Made by a program: the position numbers and the translations under genes
Part shown: one piece after another, positions 12,578 to 20,329 of the stretch
Layout: every line of letters starts with the position of its first letter
Numbering within the stretch: position 1 is the stretch's first letter
NCBI GenBank assembly: GCA_012799265.1
Contig: JAAZLP010000031.1
Location: forward strand, 1-24,378
DNA length: 24,378 bases
Direction: 5' to 3'
Source: Phyllobacteriaceae bacterium
Lineage (GTDB): Bacteria; Pseudomonadota; Alphaproteobacteria; Rhizobiales; Devosiaceae
The notes under the pieces: model-generated
Database searches by the model: none
What the model saw: only the letters and a program-made list of their open reading frames with translations
Told to the model about the DNA's origin: nothing

Positions 12578-13888
12578 ATGACCCTGCTATCCCGGCGCTC
12601 GGCGTTGAAGCTTGGCCTTGCTGGTGGTGCCCTCTGGGCCACCGCTCCCATGTCCTTTGCGCAGCTGCGCATCGTGGTGGAAGGGGCCAACTTCCAGCCG
12701 CTGCCCATCGCCATTCCCGACTTTGCATCCTCCGACCCATCCTTCGGACGCGAGATTGCCGATATCGTGCGCAACAACCTGCGCCGCTCCGGCCTCTTCC
12801 TGCCGCTTGATCCGGCCTCGCTGCCGGTCAGGGTGGGCGACGTCAACGCCACCCCCGATTTTGCCACTTGGCGCACTGCCAATGTCGATGGCGTGGTCAT
12901 GGGCGCCGTGGAGCGCGGCGGCCAGATTTCTGCTCAGGTCCGCGTCTGGGATACCCAGCAGGCCAGCCAGGTCGTGGGCAATTCCTACGCCACCGATCCG
13001 AGCTCGGCCCGCCGCATCGGCCATCTCGTATCCGACGCCATCTATAGCCAGCTCTCGGGCGGTACCGGCTATTTCGATACGCGCGTCGTCTATGTGGCGG
13101 AAAGCGGCCCCAAGGCCAACCGCACGCGTCGCCTCGCCATCATGGATCAGGACGGCGCCAATGTGCAGTACCTGACCGATGGCTCGACCATGGCGCTCAC
13201 GCCGCGCTTCTCGCCCAATGGCGACCTCGTCACCTATATGAACTTTGCCGATGGCAACCCGCAGGTATACCTCCTGCAGCTCTCCACTGGCCGTCAGCAG
13301 CGCCTGGCTGCCGTGGGTGCGATGACCTTTGCCCCGCGCTTCTCGCCCGATGGCGGCACCGTTGCCTTCTCGGTGGAACAGGGCGGCGCGACCAATATCT
13401 ATTCGACCTCGGTCAATGGCGGCCAGCCGGTCCAGCTGACCTCAGGCGCGGCGATCGATACCGGTCCGTCCTTCTCGCCGGATGGCAGCCGCATCATCTT
13501 TGAAAGCGATCGTGGTGGCTCACCCCAGATCTATATGATGGCTGCCAGCGGCGGTAACGCCCAGCGCATCAGCTACGGCCAGGGCAGCTATTCGACGCCC
13601 GTGTGGTCGCCAACCGGCGACCTCATCGCCTTCACGCGCCAGTCCGGCGGTCAGTTCCATATCGGCATCATGAACCCCGATGGCTCGGGCGAACGGCTGC
13701 TCTATTCGAGCTTCCACGCCGAAGGCCCGACATGGGCGCCCAATGGCCGCGTCATCATGTTCTTCCAGGATCCGGGTGGCAATGACGGTCCGCGCCTGAT
13801 GAGCGTCGATATCTGGGGCCGCGCCGCCCAGTCGATCGCGACCGAGACCTATGCGTCCGACCCGGCATGGTCCGGCCTGCGCCGCTGA
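12578..13888 (+). CDS. tolB: Tol-Pal system beta-propeller protein TolB
   Basis: The 436-aa periplasmic protein begins with a twin-arginine-like signal (SRRSALKLGLAGGALW, residues 5-20) and a likely cleavage after MSFA (A28|Q29). The N-terminal domain (about 30-160) contains the (I/V)PDF and NNLRRSGLF segments. Next comes a WD40-like propeller with repeated F-S-P-(N/D)-G blades (PRFSPNGD, PRFSPDGG, PSFSPDGS, PVWSPTGD, PTWAPNGR). TolB exchanges between Pal and TolA at the division site. GGAGAAG precedes the ATG. No pal gene follows. Instead a strong terminator closes the operon 24 nt after the stop, which is unusual for a tol cluster. Confidence 0.95.
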   Translation: MTLLSRRSALKLGLAGGALWATAPMSFAQLRIVVEGANFQPLPIAIPDFASSDPSFGREIADIVRNNLRRSGLFLPLDPASLPVRVGDVNATPDFATWRTANVDGVVMGAVERGGQISAQVRVWDTQQASQVVGNSYATDPSSARRIGHLVSDAIYSQLSGGTGYFDTRVVYVAESGPKANRTRRLAIMDQDGANVQYLTDGSTMALTPRFSPNGDLVTYMNFADGNPQVYLLQLSTGRQQRLAAVGAMTFAPRFSPDGGTVAFSVEQGGATNIYSTSVNGGQPVQLTSGAAIDTGPSFSPDGSRIIFESDRGGSPQIYMMAASGGNAQRISYGQGSYSTPVWSPTGDLIAFTRQSGGQFHIGIMNPDGSGERLLYSSFHAEGPTWAPNGRVIMFFQDPGGNDGPRLMSVDIWGRAAQSIATETYASDPAWSGLRR

Positions 13889-13911
13889 TCATCCGATCCG
13901 CCTTGCTCTTC

Positions 13912-13945
13912 AACACCCCGGTCACAAGCCGGGGTGTTTTGTTTT
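13912..13945 (+). terminator. Intrinsic terminator of the tolQRAB operon
   Basis: A 10-bp perfect stem AACACCCCGG (13912-13921) / CCGGGGTGTT (13929-13938) with loop TCACAAG is followed by TTTTGTTTT (13937-13945). It lies 24 nt after the tolB stop and is among the strongest terminators in the window. Confidence 0.9.
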
Positions 13946-14202
13946 CGGGCGCGGGAACTCGGTTAGGGGAAGCGCATTTCTACGCGCCGCCGGGTCTCCT
14001 GGATCACCGATTTCTTTTTCGTGAAACCAGAGTTTCTGACCCCCGCCATTTCGGGATAAGTCATTGAAAAAACAAGCAAAATAGACCATTTCTGGCCACC
14101 GCAAATTTTTCGACAGCGATTTTCAAACCGGCCGCGAACCACCCCCGTATTCCCGGATAGCTCCAGCAAGTGGGGCCCAAGACAACAGGAAGGTTCACTC
14201 CA
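13946..14202. other. Gene-free spacer upstream of the fasciclin gene
   Basis: Together with the terminator this makes a gene-free stretch of about 310 nt after tolB. The central part (about 14010-14130) is AT-richer than its surroundings and probably holds the fasciclin promoter. I could not assign a convincing -35/-10 pair or an ECF-type site. No open frame with a family resemblance is visible on either strand. AGGAAGG at 14187-14193 is the ribosome-binding site of the next gene. Confidence 0.4.
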
Positions 14203-14733
14203 ATGATTTCGCTTCGTACTCTTTCGGTCGCTGCTGTTCTCGCCTTTGGTTCCGTCTCTGTCGCCGCGCCCGTCTTTGCCGCAGACATGAATATCGTCGA
14301 AACGGCCATTGCCTCGCCCGACCACACAACGCTGGTCGCCGCCGTTCAGGCAGCCGGCCTTGCCGAAACCCTCCAGGGCGAAGGTCCTTTCACCGTTTTC
14401 GCTCCGGTCAATGCCGCCTTTGAAGCGCTCCCGGCTGGCACCGTCGACAATCTGCTCCTGCCGGAAAACAAGGATCAGCTGGCTGCCGTGCTGACCTACC
14501 ACGTCGTCCCGGGCGACATTCACGCAGCCGATCTCATCAAGCTCATCCAGGACAATGGCGGTGAGTTCAAGGCGGCGACCGTCCAGGGCGGCGAGCTGAC
14601 CTTCAGCCTCGATGGCGACATGGTGAAGATCCTCGACGGTGCTGGCGGCACTGCAACCGTCACCGCTGCCGATCTCGATCAGACCAATGGCGTCATCCAC
14701 GTCATCGACGCTGTGCTGCTGCCCGCTTCCTAA
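14203..14733 (+). CDS. Secreted fasciclin (FAS1)-domain protein
   Basis: The 176-aa protein has a clear Sec signal peptide, MISLRTLSVAAVLAFGSVSVAAPVFA|AD, cleaved near residue 27. One FAS1 domain follows. It contains GPFTVFAPVNAAFEALP (H1-type motif, about 61-77), VLTYHVVPG (96-104) and NGVIHVIDAVLLP (H2-type motif near the C-terminus). Bacterial single-FAS1 proteins are periplasmic or secreted and have been linked to adhesion or stress. No specific role can be read here. ATG 14203 is preferred over the in-frame start at 14170 because it begins the signal peptide and has AGGAAGG upstream. The gene appears monocistronic. Confidence 0.92.
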   Translation: MISLRTLSVAAVLAFGSVSVAAPVFAADMNIVETAIASPDHTTLVAAVQAAGLAETLQGEGPFTVFAPVNAAFEALPAGTVDNLLLPENKDQLAAVLTYHVVPGDIHAADLIKLIQDNGGEFKAATVQGGELTFSLDGDMVKILDGAGGTATVTAADLDQTNGVIHVIDAVLLPAS

Positions 14734-14816
14734 GCGACACGTTGCGTCTGCCGGGTTTCAATCCGGCGTGACACCTGTGGACTGATCGCGATGAAAGTGA
14801 TCACCTAAGCTACCAG

Positions 14817-14841
14817 CGCCGTCCGGATCATCCGGGCGGCG
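14817..14841 (+). other. Strong hairpin in front of msrB
   Basis: CGCCGTCCGGA (14817-14827) pairs with TCCGGGCGGCG (14831-14841), making 11 bp with one G·U and a TCA loop. No T-tract follows, so it is a poor terminator. It ends 16 nt before the msrB ribosome-binding site and may be a leader structure or transcript-stabilising stem. Confidence 0.45.
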
Positions 14842-14870
14842 TCGGTGTCTGAACCATGGAGGATAGGATT

Positions 14871-15353
14871 ATGAATCGTCGCTCCCTGCTGCTCTCGGGC
14901 GCCCTGACCGGCCTTGCTGCGTTTATTGGCCTTGGTCGCGCCACGCAGGCCGCCGAAGGCGATTTTCCCTTTACGTTGACCGACGATGAGTGGAAGGCAA
15001 AGCTTGACCCGGCCGCTTATCAGGTGCTTCGCCATGAGGGCACAGAACGGGCCTTTACCTCGCCGCTCGATAGCGAAAAGCGCGAGGGCATCTTCCATTG
15101 CGCAGGCTGCGACCAGGCGCTGTTTGAATCATCGAAGAAATTTGACAGCGGCACCGGCTGGCCGAGCTTCTGGGATTTCATCCCCGGCGCCATAGGCACC
15201 TCGATCGACAATTCCCTCTTTATGACCCGTACCGAGGTGCATTGCAGCAATTGCGGCGGGCATCAGGGCCATGTCTTCGAGGATGGTCCCCCTCCGACGG
15301 GCCTGCGCTACTGTATCAATGGCGTGGCGCTTCGCTTCCAGCCTGCCGCCTGA
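14871..15353 (+). CDS. msrB: Exported peptide-methionine (R)-S-oxide reductase MsrB
   Basis: The 160-aa protein reduces methionine-R-sulfoxide. A twin-arginine-like leader (NRRSLLLSGALTGLAAF, residues 2-18) suggests a periplasmic location. The mature enzyme shows zinc ligands C77/C80 (CAGC) and C125/C128 (CSNC), FDSGTGWPSFW at 91-101, and the catalytic Cys C148 in RYCIN. No sixth cysteine is present as a resolving Cys, so recycling must use another route. ATG 14871 has GGAGGA (14858-14863) at ideal spacing. The in-frame ATG at 14856 overlaps that site and is unlikely. Twin-arginine-led MsrB proteins occur in several Alphaproteobacteria as envelope repair enzymes. Confidence 0.93.
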   Translation: MNRRSLLLSGALTGLAAFIGLGRATQAAEGDFPFTLTDDEWKAKLDPAAYQVLRHEGTERAFTSPLDSEKREGIFHCAGCDQALFESSKKFDSGTGWPSFWDFIPGAIGTSIDNSLFMTRTEVHCSNCGGHQGHVFEDGPPPTGLRYCINGVALRFQPAA

Positions 15354-15378
15354 GTTCTCCGCATTGCTGCATCGCTCC

Positions 15379-15407
15379 AGCCGGTCTTGATCGCAGGGCC
15401 GGCTTTC
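15379..15407 (+). terminator. Weak terminator-like hairpin after msrB
   Basis: AGCCGG (15379-15384) can pair with CCGGCT (15399-15404) around a long loop, followed by only three T. The position, 26 nt after the msrB stop, fits a terminator, but the structure is weak. Confidence 0.3.
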
Positions 15408-15444
15408 CGTTACCTCATGGTCAGCGCATTCAAGGCGAGTGGCA

Positions 15445-16164
15445 ATGAAAGTCACCATCATTGAGGTTGGTCGGGTTCCCGAACCGCTTCAGCAGCAGTT
15501 TTCTCCCTATCGCGACATGTTTGCGGCCATGTTTGCTTCGACCGGGCTGCCGTTCGAGCATGACGTGGTGGACGTACAGGCGGGTGATGACCTCCCTGAT
15601 CCCACAACGCTGGAAGCAATCGCCATTACCGGCTCATCGGCCGGGGTCTATGAGGACCATGCCTGGCTTGAGCCGCTGCGTGATTTTATCCGCCAGGCCT
15701 ATGCCCATGGCACGCCCATGCTGGGCATCTGCTTTGGCCACCAGATCATGGCCGATGCGCTTGGCGGCGAAGTGCGCAAGTCAGAAAAGGGCTGGGGCCT
15801 GGGGCGGCACAGCTATCGTGTCACCCAACGTCCCGACTTCATGGCCGACGCGCCCGAAAGCCTCTGCGTCGTCTGCTCGCATCAGGACCAGGTCATCGTC
15901 CCGCCCGCCGAAGCCGAAGTGATCCTTGCATCCGACTTCACGCCCAATGCCGGGCTCTACTATCGATCCGGCAAGGCGCTGAGTTTCCAGCCGCATCCCG
16001 AATTTGATGATGCCTATGGTCTGGCACTCGCGGAGCTTCGTCGGGGCAGGGCAGAGGACCAGGTGGTAGAGACAGCCCTGTCATCGTTCGCGGTTCAGTC
16101 TGATAGCCAACTACTGCGAAACTTTATTGGCCGGTTCATGCGCCAGGCAATCGACCTAGTATAA
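15445..16164 (+). CDS. Class I glutamine amidotransferase-like protein
   Basis: The 239-aa stand-alone amidotransferase domain has a complete triad. The nucleophile C96 lies in PMLGICFGHQIMADALGG, and H184 and E186 lie in FQPHPEF. The ITGSSAGVYEDHAWLEPLRDFI segment (61-82) is typical of GMP-synthase-like amidotransferases of unknown substrate, such as gamma-glutamyl-polyamine hydrolase-type or YebJ-like proteins. No synthetase domain is fused or adjacent. ATG 15445 has AAGG 9 nt upstream. A GTG two codons earlier is possible. The stop codon TAA lies within a TATAAAT that might be the -10 box of the next gene. Confidence 0.85.
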   Translation: MKVTIIEVGRVPEPLQQQFSPYRDMFAAMFASTGLPFEHDVVDVQAGDDLPDPTTLEAIAITGSSAGVYEDHAWLEPLRDFIRQAYAHGTPMLGICFGHQIMADALGGEVRKSEKGWGLGRHSYRVTQRPDFMADAPESLCVVCSHQDQVIVPPAEAEVILASDFTPNAGLYYRSGKALSFQPHPEFDDAYGLALAELRRGRAEDQVVETALSSFAVQSDSQLLRNFIGRFMRQAIDLV

Positions 16165-16224
16165 ATACGGAATTAACCTAGCTGATAGAGGTTTAGGTCG
16201 AACATTTCGGCCTGGGGCTCCTTC

Positions 16225-17721
16225 ATGCGTCGTTTCGGAAGTCTTTCGATTACTCAGAAGCTCGTGCTGGCATTTGTCGGCTTTGGGGCTCTGGTTATCT
16301 GCTTTGGGGGCTATGCCCTCGTTCAACTGATCGAACAGTCCAATATGGTGGTGATCCTGCCGCTGATCGCGGCAGGCGCCTCGGCCGCCGCCGGATGCGC
16401 CAGCGTCTTCCTGCTGTTCCGCAAGGTCGTTGCCAATCGTCTCGGCCAGCTCGTCGACATCACGGCCGCGCTCACGTCCGGCAAGACGGACGTGACGATA
16501 CCCGCGCAGAGGGCCAATGACGAGCTGACCATCATGTTCGAAGCCTTTGGCAGCTTCCGGGAAGCCCTGATCGAACAGGAACAGCTGCAGGCCTCCGAGC
16601 AGCAGCGCAATGCCGAATCCGGTCAACGGCGTCGCGCATCGGATCGGCTCAATGCCGACCTGCAATCGACCCTGCTCGCCGTCATGCAGGGTGATCTGTC
16701 CCGCCGCGTGGCGACCGACTTCGAGCAGGAGGAGCTACGCCAGCTCTCCGGGCAGGTAAACGGTCTCCTGGAGGCCGTAGAGGGCGGGCTGACCAGCACC
16801 GGGCGCGTCCTGTCGGCTCTGGCGCAGGCGGACCTCACCAAGCGTGTTACCGGCAACTTTACCGGCGCCTTTGCGGAACTGCGCGACAATACCAATGCCG
16901 TCGCTGACCGCATGTCGGAGGTCATGGGTGATCTTCAGGTGACCTCTCGTCGCCTCAAGACGGCCACTGGCGAAATCCTCGCGGGCTCCAACGACCTTTC
17001 GGCCCGCACCAGTCGACAGGCCAATATGGTCGAGCAGACCTCTTCAACCATCCAGCGGCTCTCAGGCACTGTGGGTGCTAATGCGACCCGCGCGGAAGAC
17101 GCCAATCGCGCCGTTGGCGAAGCCTCGCGCATCGCCATTGAGAGTGGCACCGCCATGGATGCCGCGTCCCGGGCGATGGAGCGCATCTCCACCTCATCGG
17201 AGAAGATCTCCAACATCATCGGTCTCATCGACGACATCGCTTTCCAGACCAACCTCCTTGCCCTCAATGCCTCGGTAGAAGCGGCACGGGCAGGGGAGGC
17301 GGGCAAGGGCTTTGCCGTCGTCGCGGTTGAAGTCCGCCGCCTCGCCCAGAGCGCCGCTGAGGCCTCGGGCGAGATCAAGGAACTGATCGACCTCTCGGTG
17401 GGTGAAGTGAAATCCGGCACGCAGGTGGTGATGCAGATCGGCGAACGGATTGCCGCGCTCAATGCCTCCGTGATGGAAAGCGCCCGCATCATCGGCGAGA
17501 TCACCACTGCCAGCCGCGAGCAGGCCGTTGCGATCAGCGAGGTCAGCGTGGCGGTTCAGCAGATGGATGAGATCACCCAGCATAATGCGGCGCTGGTCGA
17601 GGAGACCAATGCCACAATCGAGCAGACCGAATCCCAGGTTGGGGAGCTGGATCGGATCGTCGCGGTGTTCCATCTCAACGACGAAAATAACCGTCAGATC
17701 GCTGCGCGCCGCGCGGCCTGA
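16225..17721 (+). CDS. Methyl-accepting chemotaxis protein with stacked HAMP domains and almost no periplasmic part
   Basis: The 498-aa protein has two membrane helices (about 13-35 and 42-66) separated by only a few residues, so there is no external ligand domain. A first HAMP-like segment (about 67-120) is followed by two more HAMP-like units, around LLAVMQGDLSRRVATDFEQEELRQL (150-175) and VLSALAQADLTKRVTGNFTGAFAELRDNTNAV (195-230). The signalling domain has the invariant hairpin tip DIAFQTNLLALNASVEAARAGEAGKGFAVVAVEVRRLAQ (about 337-375). Sensing must be cytoplasmic or membrane-based, for example redox or energy state. No C-terminal CheR-binding pentapeptide is present. No che or flagellar genes are nearby, and the gene ends at a strong terminator. 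Confidence 0.93.
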   Translation: MRRFGSLSITQKLVLAFVGFGALVICFGGYALVQLIEQSNMVVILPLIAAGASAAAGCASVFLLFRKVVANRLGQLVDITAALTSGKTDVTIPAQRANDELTIMFEAFGSFREALIEQEQLQASEQQRNAESGQRRRASDRLNADLQSTLLAVMQGDLSRRVATDFEQEELRQLSGQVNGLLEAVEGGLTSTGRVLSALAQADLTKRVTGNFTGAFAELRDNTNAVADRMSEVMGDLQVTSRRLKTATGEILAGSNDLSARTSRQANMVEQTSSTIQRLSGTVGANATRAEDANRAVGEASRIAIESGTAMDAASRAMERISTSSEKISNIIGLIDDIAFQTNLLALNASVEAARAGEAGKGFAVVAVEVRRLAQSAAEASGEIKELIDLSVGEVKSGTQVVMQIGERIAALNASVMESARIIGEITTASREQAVAISEVSVAVQQMDEITQHNAALVEETNATIEQTESQVGELDRIVAVFHLNDENNRQIAARRAA

Positions 17722-17734
17722 CCGGCTCAAAAAC

Positions 17735-17762
17735 AATGGGGCGCTCGAGGGCGCCCCATTTT
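17735..17762. terminator. Bidirectional intrinsic terminator between the chemotaxis gene and engB
   Basis: A 10-bp perfect stem AATGGGGCGC (17735-17744) / GCGCCCCATT (17751-17760) with loop TCGAGG is followed by a T4 run on the plus strand. The A-run at 17729-17733 gives a T5 on the minus strand. Both convergent genes end here. Confidence 0.85.
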
Positions 17763-17782
17763 CGTTCATAATTCGTTCATAA
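17761..17782. repeat. Perfect tandem duplication of an 11-bp unit
   Basis: TTCGTTCATAA occurs twice in direct contact (17761-17771 and 17772-17782), between the terminator and the engB stop. It looks like a replication-slippage duplication and has no evident function. Confidence 0.7.
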
Positions 17783-17785
17783 AGG

Positions 17786-18430
17786 TCAGTTTTCCAACAG
17801 ATGCGCGATCTCTGAGCGCAGTTGGACGAGCCCGATATTCTTCTCGCTCGAGGTCAGGACCAGTTCAGGATGCGCTGCCGGACGCTTGGCAATCGTCGCC
17901 TTGGTCTTGGCAACAACGGCCTCAAGATCTTTGGCAAGTGGCTTATCGACCTTTGTCAGCACGACCTGATAGCTCACCGCAGCGCGGTCGAGTTCGTTCA
18001 TCACACTGATATCATTATCTTTTGGCCCGTGGCGGCTATCGACCAGCACATAGACGCGACGCAGCGTGGCGCGGCCCGTGAGATACTGATGGATCAGCGC
18101 GGTCCAGGCCTTCACCTTCGGCTCCGGCGCCTTGGCATAGCCATAACCGGGCATATCCACGATCCGCAGCGGCTCGCTCTGGCTCTCAAAAATGTTCAAT
18201 TCCTGCGTTCGCCCAGGCGTATTGGACGTCCGCGCCAGCCCCGAGGTTCCGCACAGAGCGTTGATAAGGCTCGACTTTCCGACATTGGAGCGGCCGGCGA
18301 AGGCGATTTCCAGACGGTCCATCGGCGGCAGGTCGGCGATGCGCACGCAGCCTTTCACGAACTCGAAGGGCCGCGCAAACATGAGGCGACCGCGTTCTAC
18401 GACGTCGGGTGGAAAATCAGGTTGGGTCAT
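17786..18430 (-). CDS. engB: Ribosome biogenesis GTP-binding protein EngB (YsxC/YihA)
   Basis: The 214-aa essential GTPase acts in assembly of the large ribosomal subunit. G1 GRSNVGKSS is at 46-54, G2 TPGRTQ at 71-76, G3 DMPGYGYA at 92-99 and G4 TKVD near 157, with the terminal TSSEKNIGL as G5 region. The start at 18430 (MTQPDFPPDVVERGR…) is chosen because the upstream frame to 18487 would translate through a terminator hairpin. It lies downstream of yidC, as in many Alphaproteobacteria. A hairpin with a T-tract sits between the genes, so engB is probably reached by read-through or has its own promoter. Confidence 0.95.
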   Translation of the reverse strand: MTQPDFPPDVVERGRLMFARPFEFVKGCVRIADLPPMDRLEIAFAGRSNVGKSSLINALCGTSGLARTSNTPGRTQELNIFESQSEPLRIVDMPGYGYAKAPEPKVKAWTALIHQYLTGRATLRRVYVLVDSRHGPKDNDISVMNELDRAAVSYQVVLTKVDKPLAKDLEAVVAKTKATIAKRPAAHPELVLTSSEKNIGLVQLRSEIAHLLEN

Positions 18431-18441
18431 TGTGGTCCCAC

Positions 18442-18478
18442 AAAAATCAAGGCCCGCCAGGGGTTTCCGGCGGGCCTT
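18442..18478 (-). terminator. Intrinsic terminator or attenuator between yidC and engB
   Basis: Read on the minus strand, AAGGCCCGCC and GGCGGGCCTT (18469-18478 and 18449-18458) form a perfect 10-bp stem with a 10-nt loop. GATTTTTG follows. The stem starts 19 nt after the yidC stop and ends 19 nt before the engB start, so it would cut most transcripts before engB. Confidence 0.75.
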
Positions 18479-18496
18479 CGTGATCAATAATCCGGA

Positions 18497-20329
18497 TCAG
18501 TTTTTGGTCGGCTCTGCCGGTTTCGGCTTGCGCTTGAAGCTGTCCAGGATGTTTCCGAGAAGGTTCACCTCAACGCCGTGGCGCTTCATGATAAACCACT
18601 GCTGGGCAACAGAAAGAAGGTTGTTCCAGGCCCAGTAGATCACCAGACCGGCGGGGAAGGTACCCAGCATGAAGGTGAAGATGACGGGCATCCAGTTGAA
18701 GATGGCGGCCTGGGTCGGATCCGGCGGCGGCGGGTTGAGCTTCATCTGCACCCACATGGTGATGCCCATGATGACCGGCCACACGCCGAGATGCAGGAAC
18801 GAACCGATGATCGGGATCGCCGTCGGGTTCCACGGGATCAGGCCGAACAGCGTGAAGATGTTGGTCGGATCGGGCGCCGCAAGGTCTTGAATCCAGCCAA
18901 AGAACGGCGCGTGGCGCATCTCGAGCGAGATAAAGATAACGGTGTAGAGCGCAAAGAAGACGGGGATCTGAACCAGCACCGGCCAGCAGCCGGAGAGCGG
19001 GTTGATCTTTTCCTTCTTGTAGAGCTCCATCATCGCCTGCTGCTGGGCAGCACGATCGTCCTTGAAGCGTTCCTGGATCGACTTCATTTCCGGCTGAACG
19101 CGACGCATTGCTGCCATGGAAGCGTAGGAACGGTTGGCCAGCGGGAAGAAGATGCCCTTGATGATCACGGTCACCGCCAGAATGGCGAGGCCGAAATTGC
19201 CGAGGATGCCGTAGAGCGTGACCAGCAGCCAGTGCATCGGCTTGGTCAGGAAGTGGAACCAGCCCCAGTCGATCAGAAGCTCAAGGCGATCAAAGCCATA
19301 GGTCTCCTGATAGGAGGAAATGACACGGTCTTCCTTGGCGCCAGCGAAGACATAGGCCTCGTGCGACACCGAGCCGCCAGCCGGAACCACGACGGGCTGG
19401 GTTTCGACATAGTTGGACTGGAAGACGTTGATGCCGTTGGGATTGCTGTAGGCGAAGCGGGCATTGATGGCCGTGCCTGCCTTGGGCAGTACGGCCGTCG
19501 CCCAGTACTTGTCAGCGATGCCGAGCCAGCCAGTGGTCGAAGAGAAATCGACCTGACGCTCGTTCTGAAGGTCACCATACTTGCGGGCGACATAGTTGTT
19601 GTTGCCAAGAACGCCGATAGGCCCTTCATGCTGGATGAAGAAGTTCTGAACCTGCGGGTTACCGTGGCGGACGACGCGCGAATAGGGGAACAGCGCGATG
19701 TCGCCGGTGCCCTGGTTGTCGACAGTCTGGGTGACCGTAAAGAGGTAATAGTCGTCGACGGCGAAAGTGCGATGGAAAACAAGGCCCTGGCCATTGTCAT
19801 AGCGCAGCGTGACAGGTGTCGTCGGCGTCAGCGTCGTGTTGTCACCTTCAACGGTCCAGACAGTCTGGCCGTCGGGAAGAGCGACGGTTGAGCCGGCTGC
19901 TGCAGCCCATCCCTGCTCGACGAAATAGGCGTCCGGCAGGCCGGCCGGCTTGAGCAGCGCAATGATGTCGGACTCAGGTTCCGCCGTTTCGCGGTAGTTC
20001 TTGAGTTCGAGGTCGTCGATGCGGGCGCCAGTGGCGTTGATCGAGCCTTCGAGATCGGCGGTGTTGATGGTGATGCGCTGGCTGGCGGCCAGGGCGGTAT
20101 CGCGATCAGCGAAAACCTGGATGCCGGTCTCGGCGGGGGCTGCCGCGGCGCCATCAGCGCTGGTCTGCGGCACGGCGAGGCTCTGGGCTTCAGCCTGCTG
20201 CGCTGCGCGCAGTTCAGCCTGCCGCTGGGCCTGCTCAAGTTGTGGTCCGGCAACGAAGAACTGCCAGCCGAACAGCACGAGCATGCTGAGCACGACGGCG
20301 AGGATCACATTGCGATTGTCAGAATTCAT
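18497..20329 (-). CDS. yidC: Membrane protein insertase YidC
   Basis: The 610-aa inner-membrane insertase has the Gram-negative layout. The N-terminal anchor is MNSDNRNVILAVVLSMLVLFGWQFF. A large periplasmic beta-sandwich domain follows (about 60-355), then the five-helix core starting at DWGWFHFLTKPMHWLL. The core includes the hydrophilic-groove helix with the conserved Arg (LANRSYASMAAMRRVQPEM) and the coiled-coil loop (…KDDRAAQQQAMMELYKKEKINPLSGCWPVLVQIPVFFALY). It inserts and folds inner-membrane proteins with or without SecYEG. Its ATG overlaps the rnpA stop by 4 nt. The C-terminus is basic (FKRKPKPAEP), as in ribosome-contacting YidC tails. Confidence 0.96.
   Translation of the reverse strand: MNSDNRNVILAVVLSMLVLFGWQFFVAGPQLEQAQRQAELRAAQQAEAQSLAVPQTSADGAAAAPAETGIQVFADRDTALAASQRITINTADLEGSINATGARIDDLELKNYRETAEPESDIIALLKPAGLPDAYFVEQGWAAAAGSTVALPDGQTVWTVEGDNTTLTPTTPVTLRYDNGQGLVFHRTFAVDDYYLFTVTQTVDNQGTGDIALFPYSRVVRHGNPQVQNFFIQHEGPIGVLGNNNYVARKYGDLQNERQVDFSSTTGWLGIADKYWATAVLPKAGTAINARFAYSNPNGINVFQSNYVETQPVVVPAGGSVSHEAYVFAGAKEDRVISSYQETYGFDRLELLIDWGWFHFLTKPMHWLLVTLYGILGNFGLAILAVTVIIKGIFFPLANRSYASMAAMRRVQPEMKSIQERFKDDRAAQQQAMMELYKKEKINPLSGCWPVLVQIPVFFALYTVIFISLEMRHAPFFGWIQDLAAPDPTNIFTLFGLIPWNPTAIPIIGSFLHLGVWPVIMGITMWVQMKLNPPPPDPTQAAIFNWMPVIFTFMLGTFPAGLVIYWAWNNLLSVAQQWFIMKRHGVEVNLLGNILDSFKRKPKPAEPTKN

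Noticed and set aside
16160..16165. TATAAA at the GATase stop as -10 box of the chemotaxis gene
   Set aside because: No -35 element at suitable spacing was found. It remains possible but is not supported.
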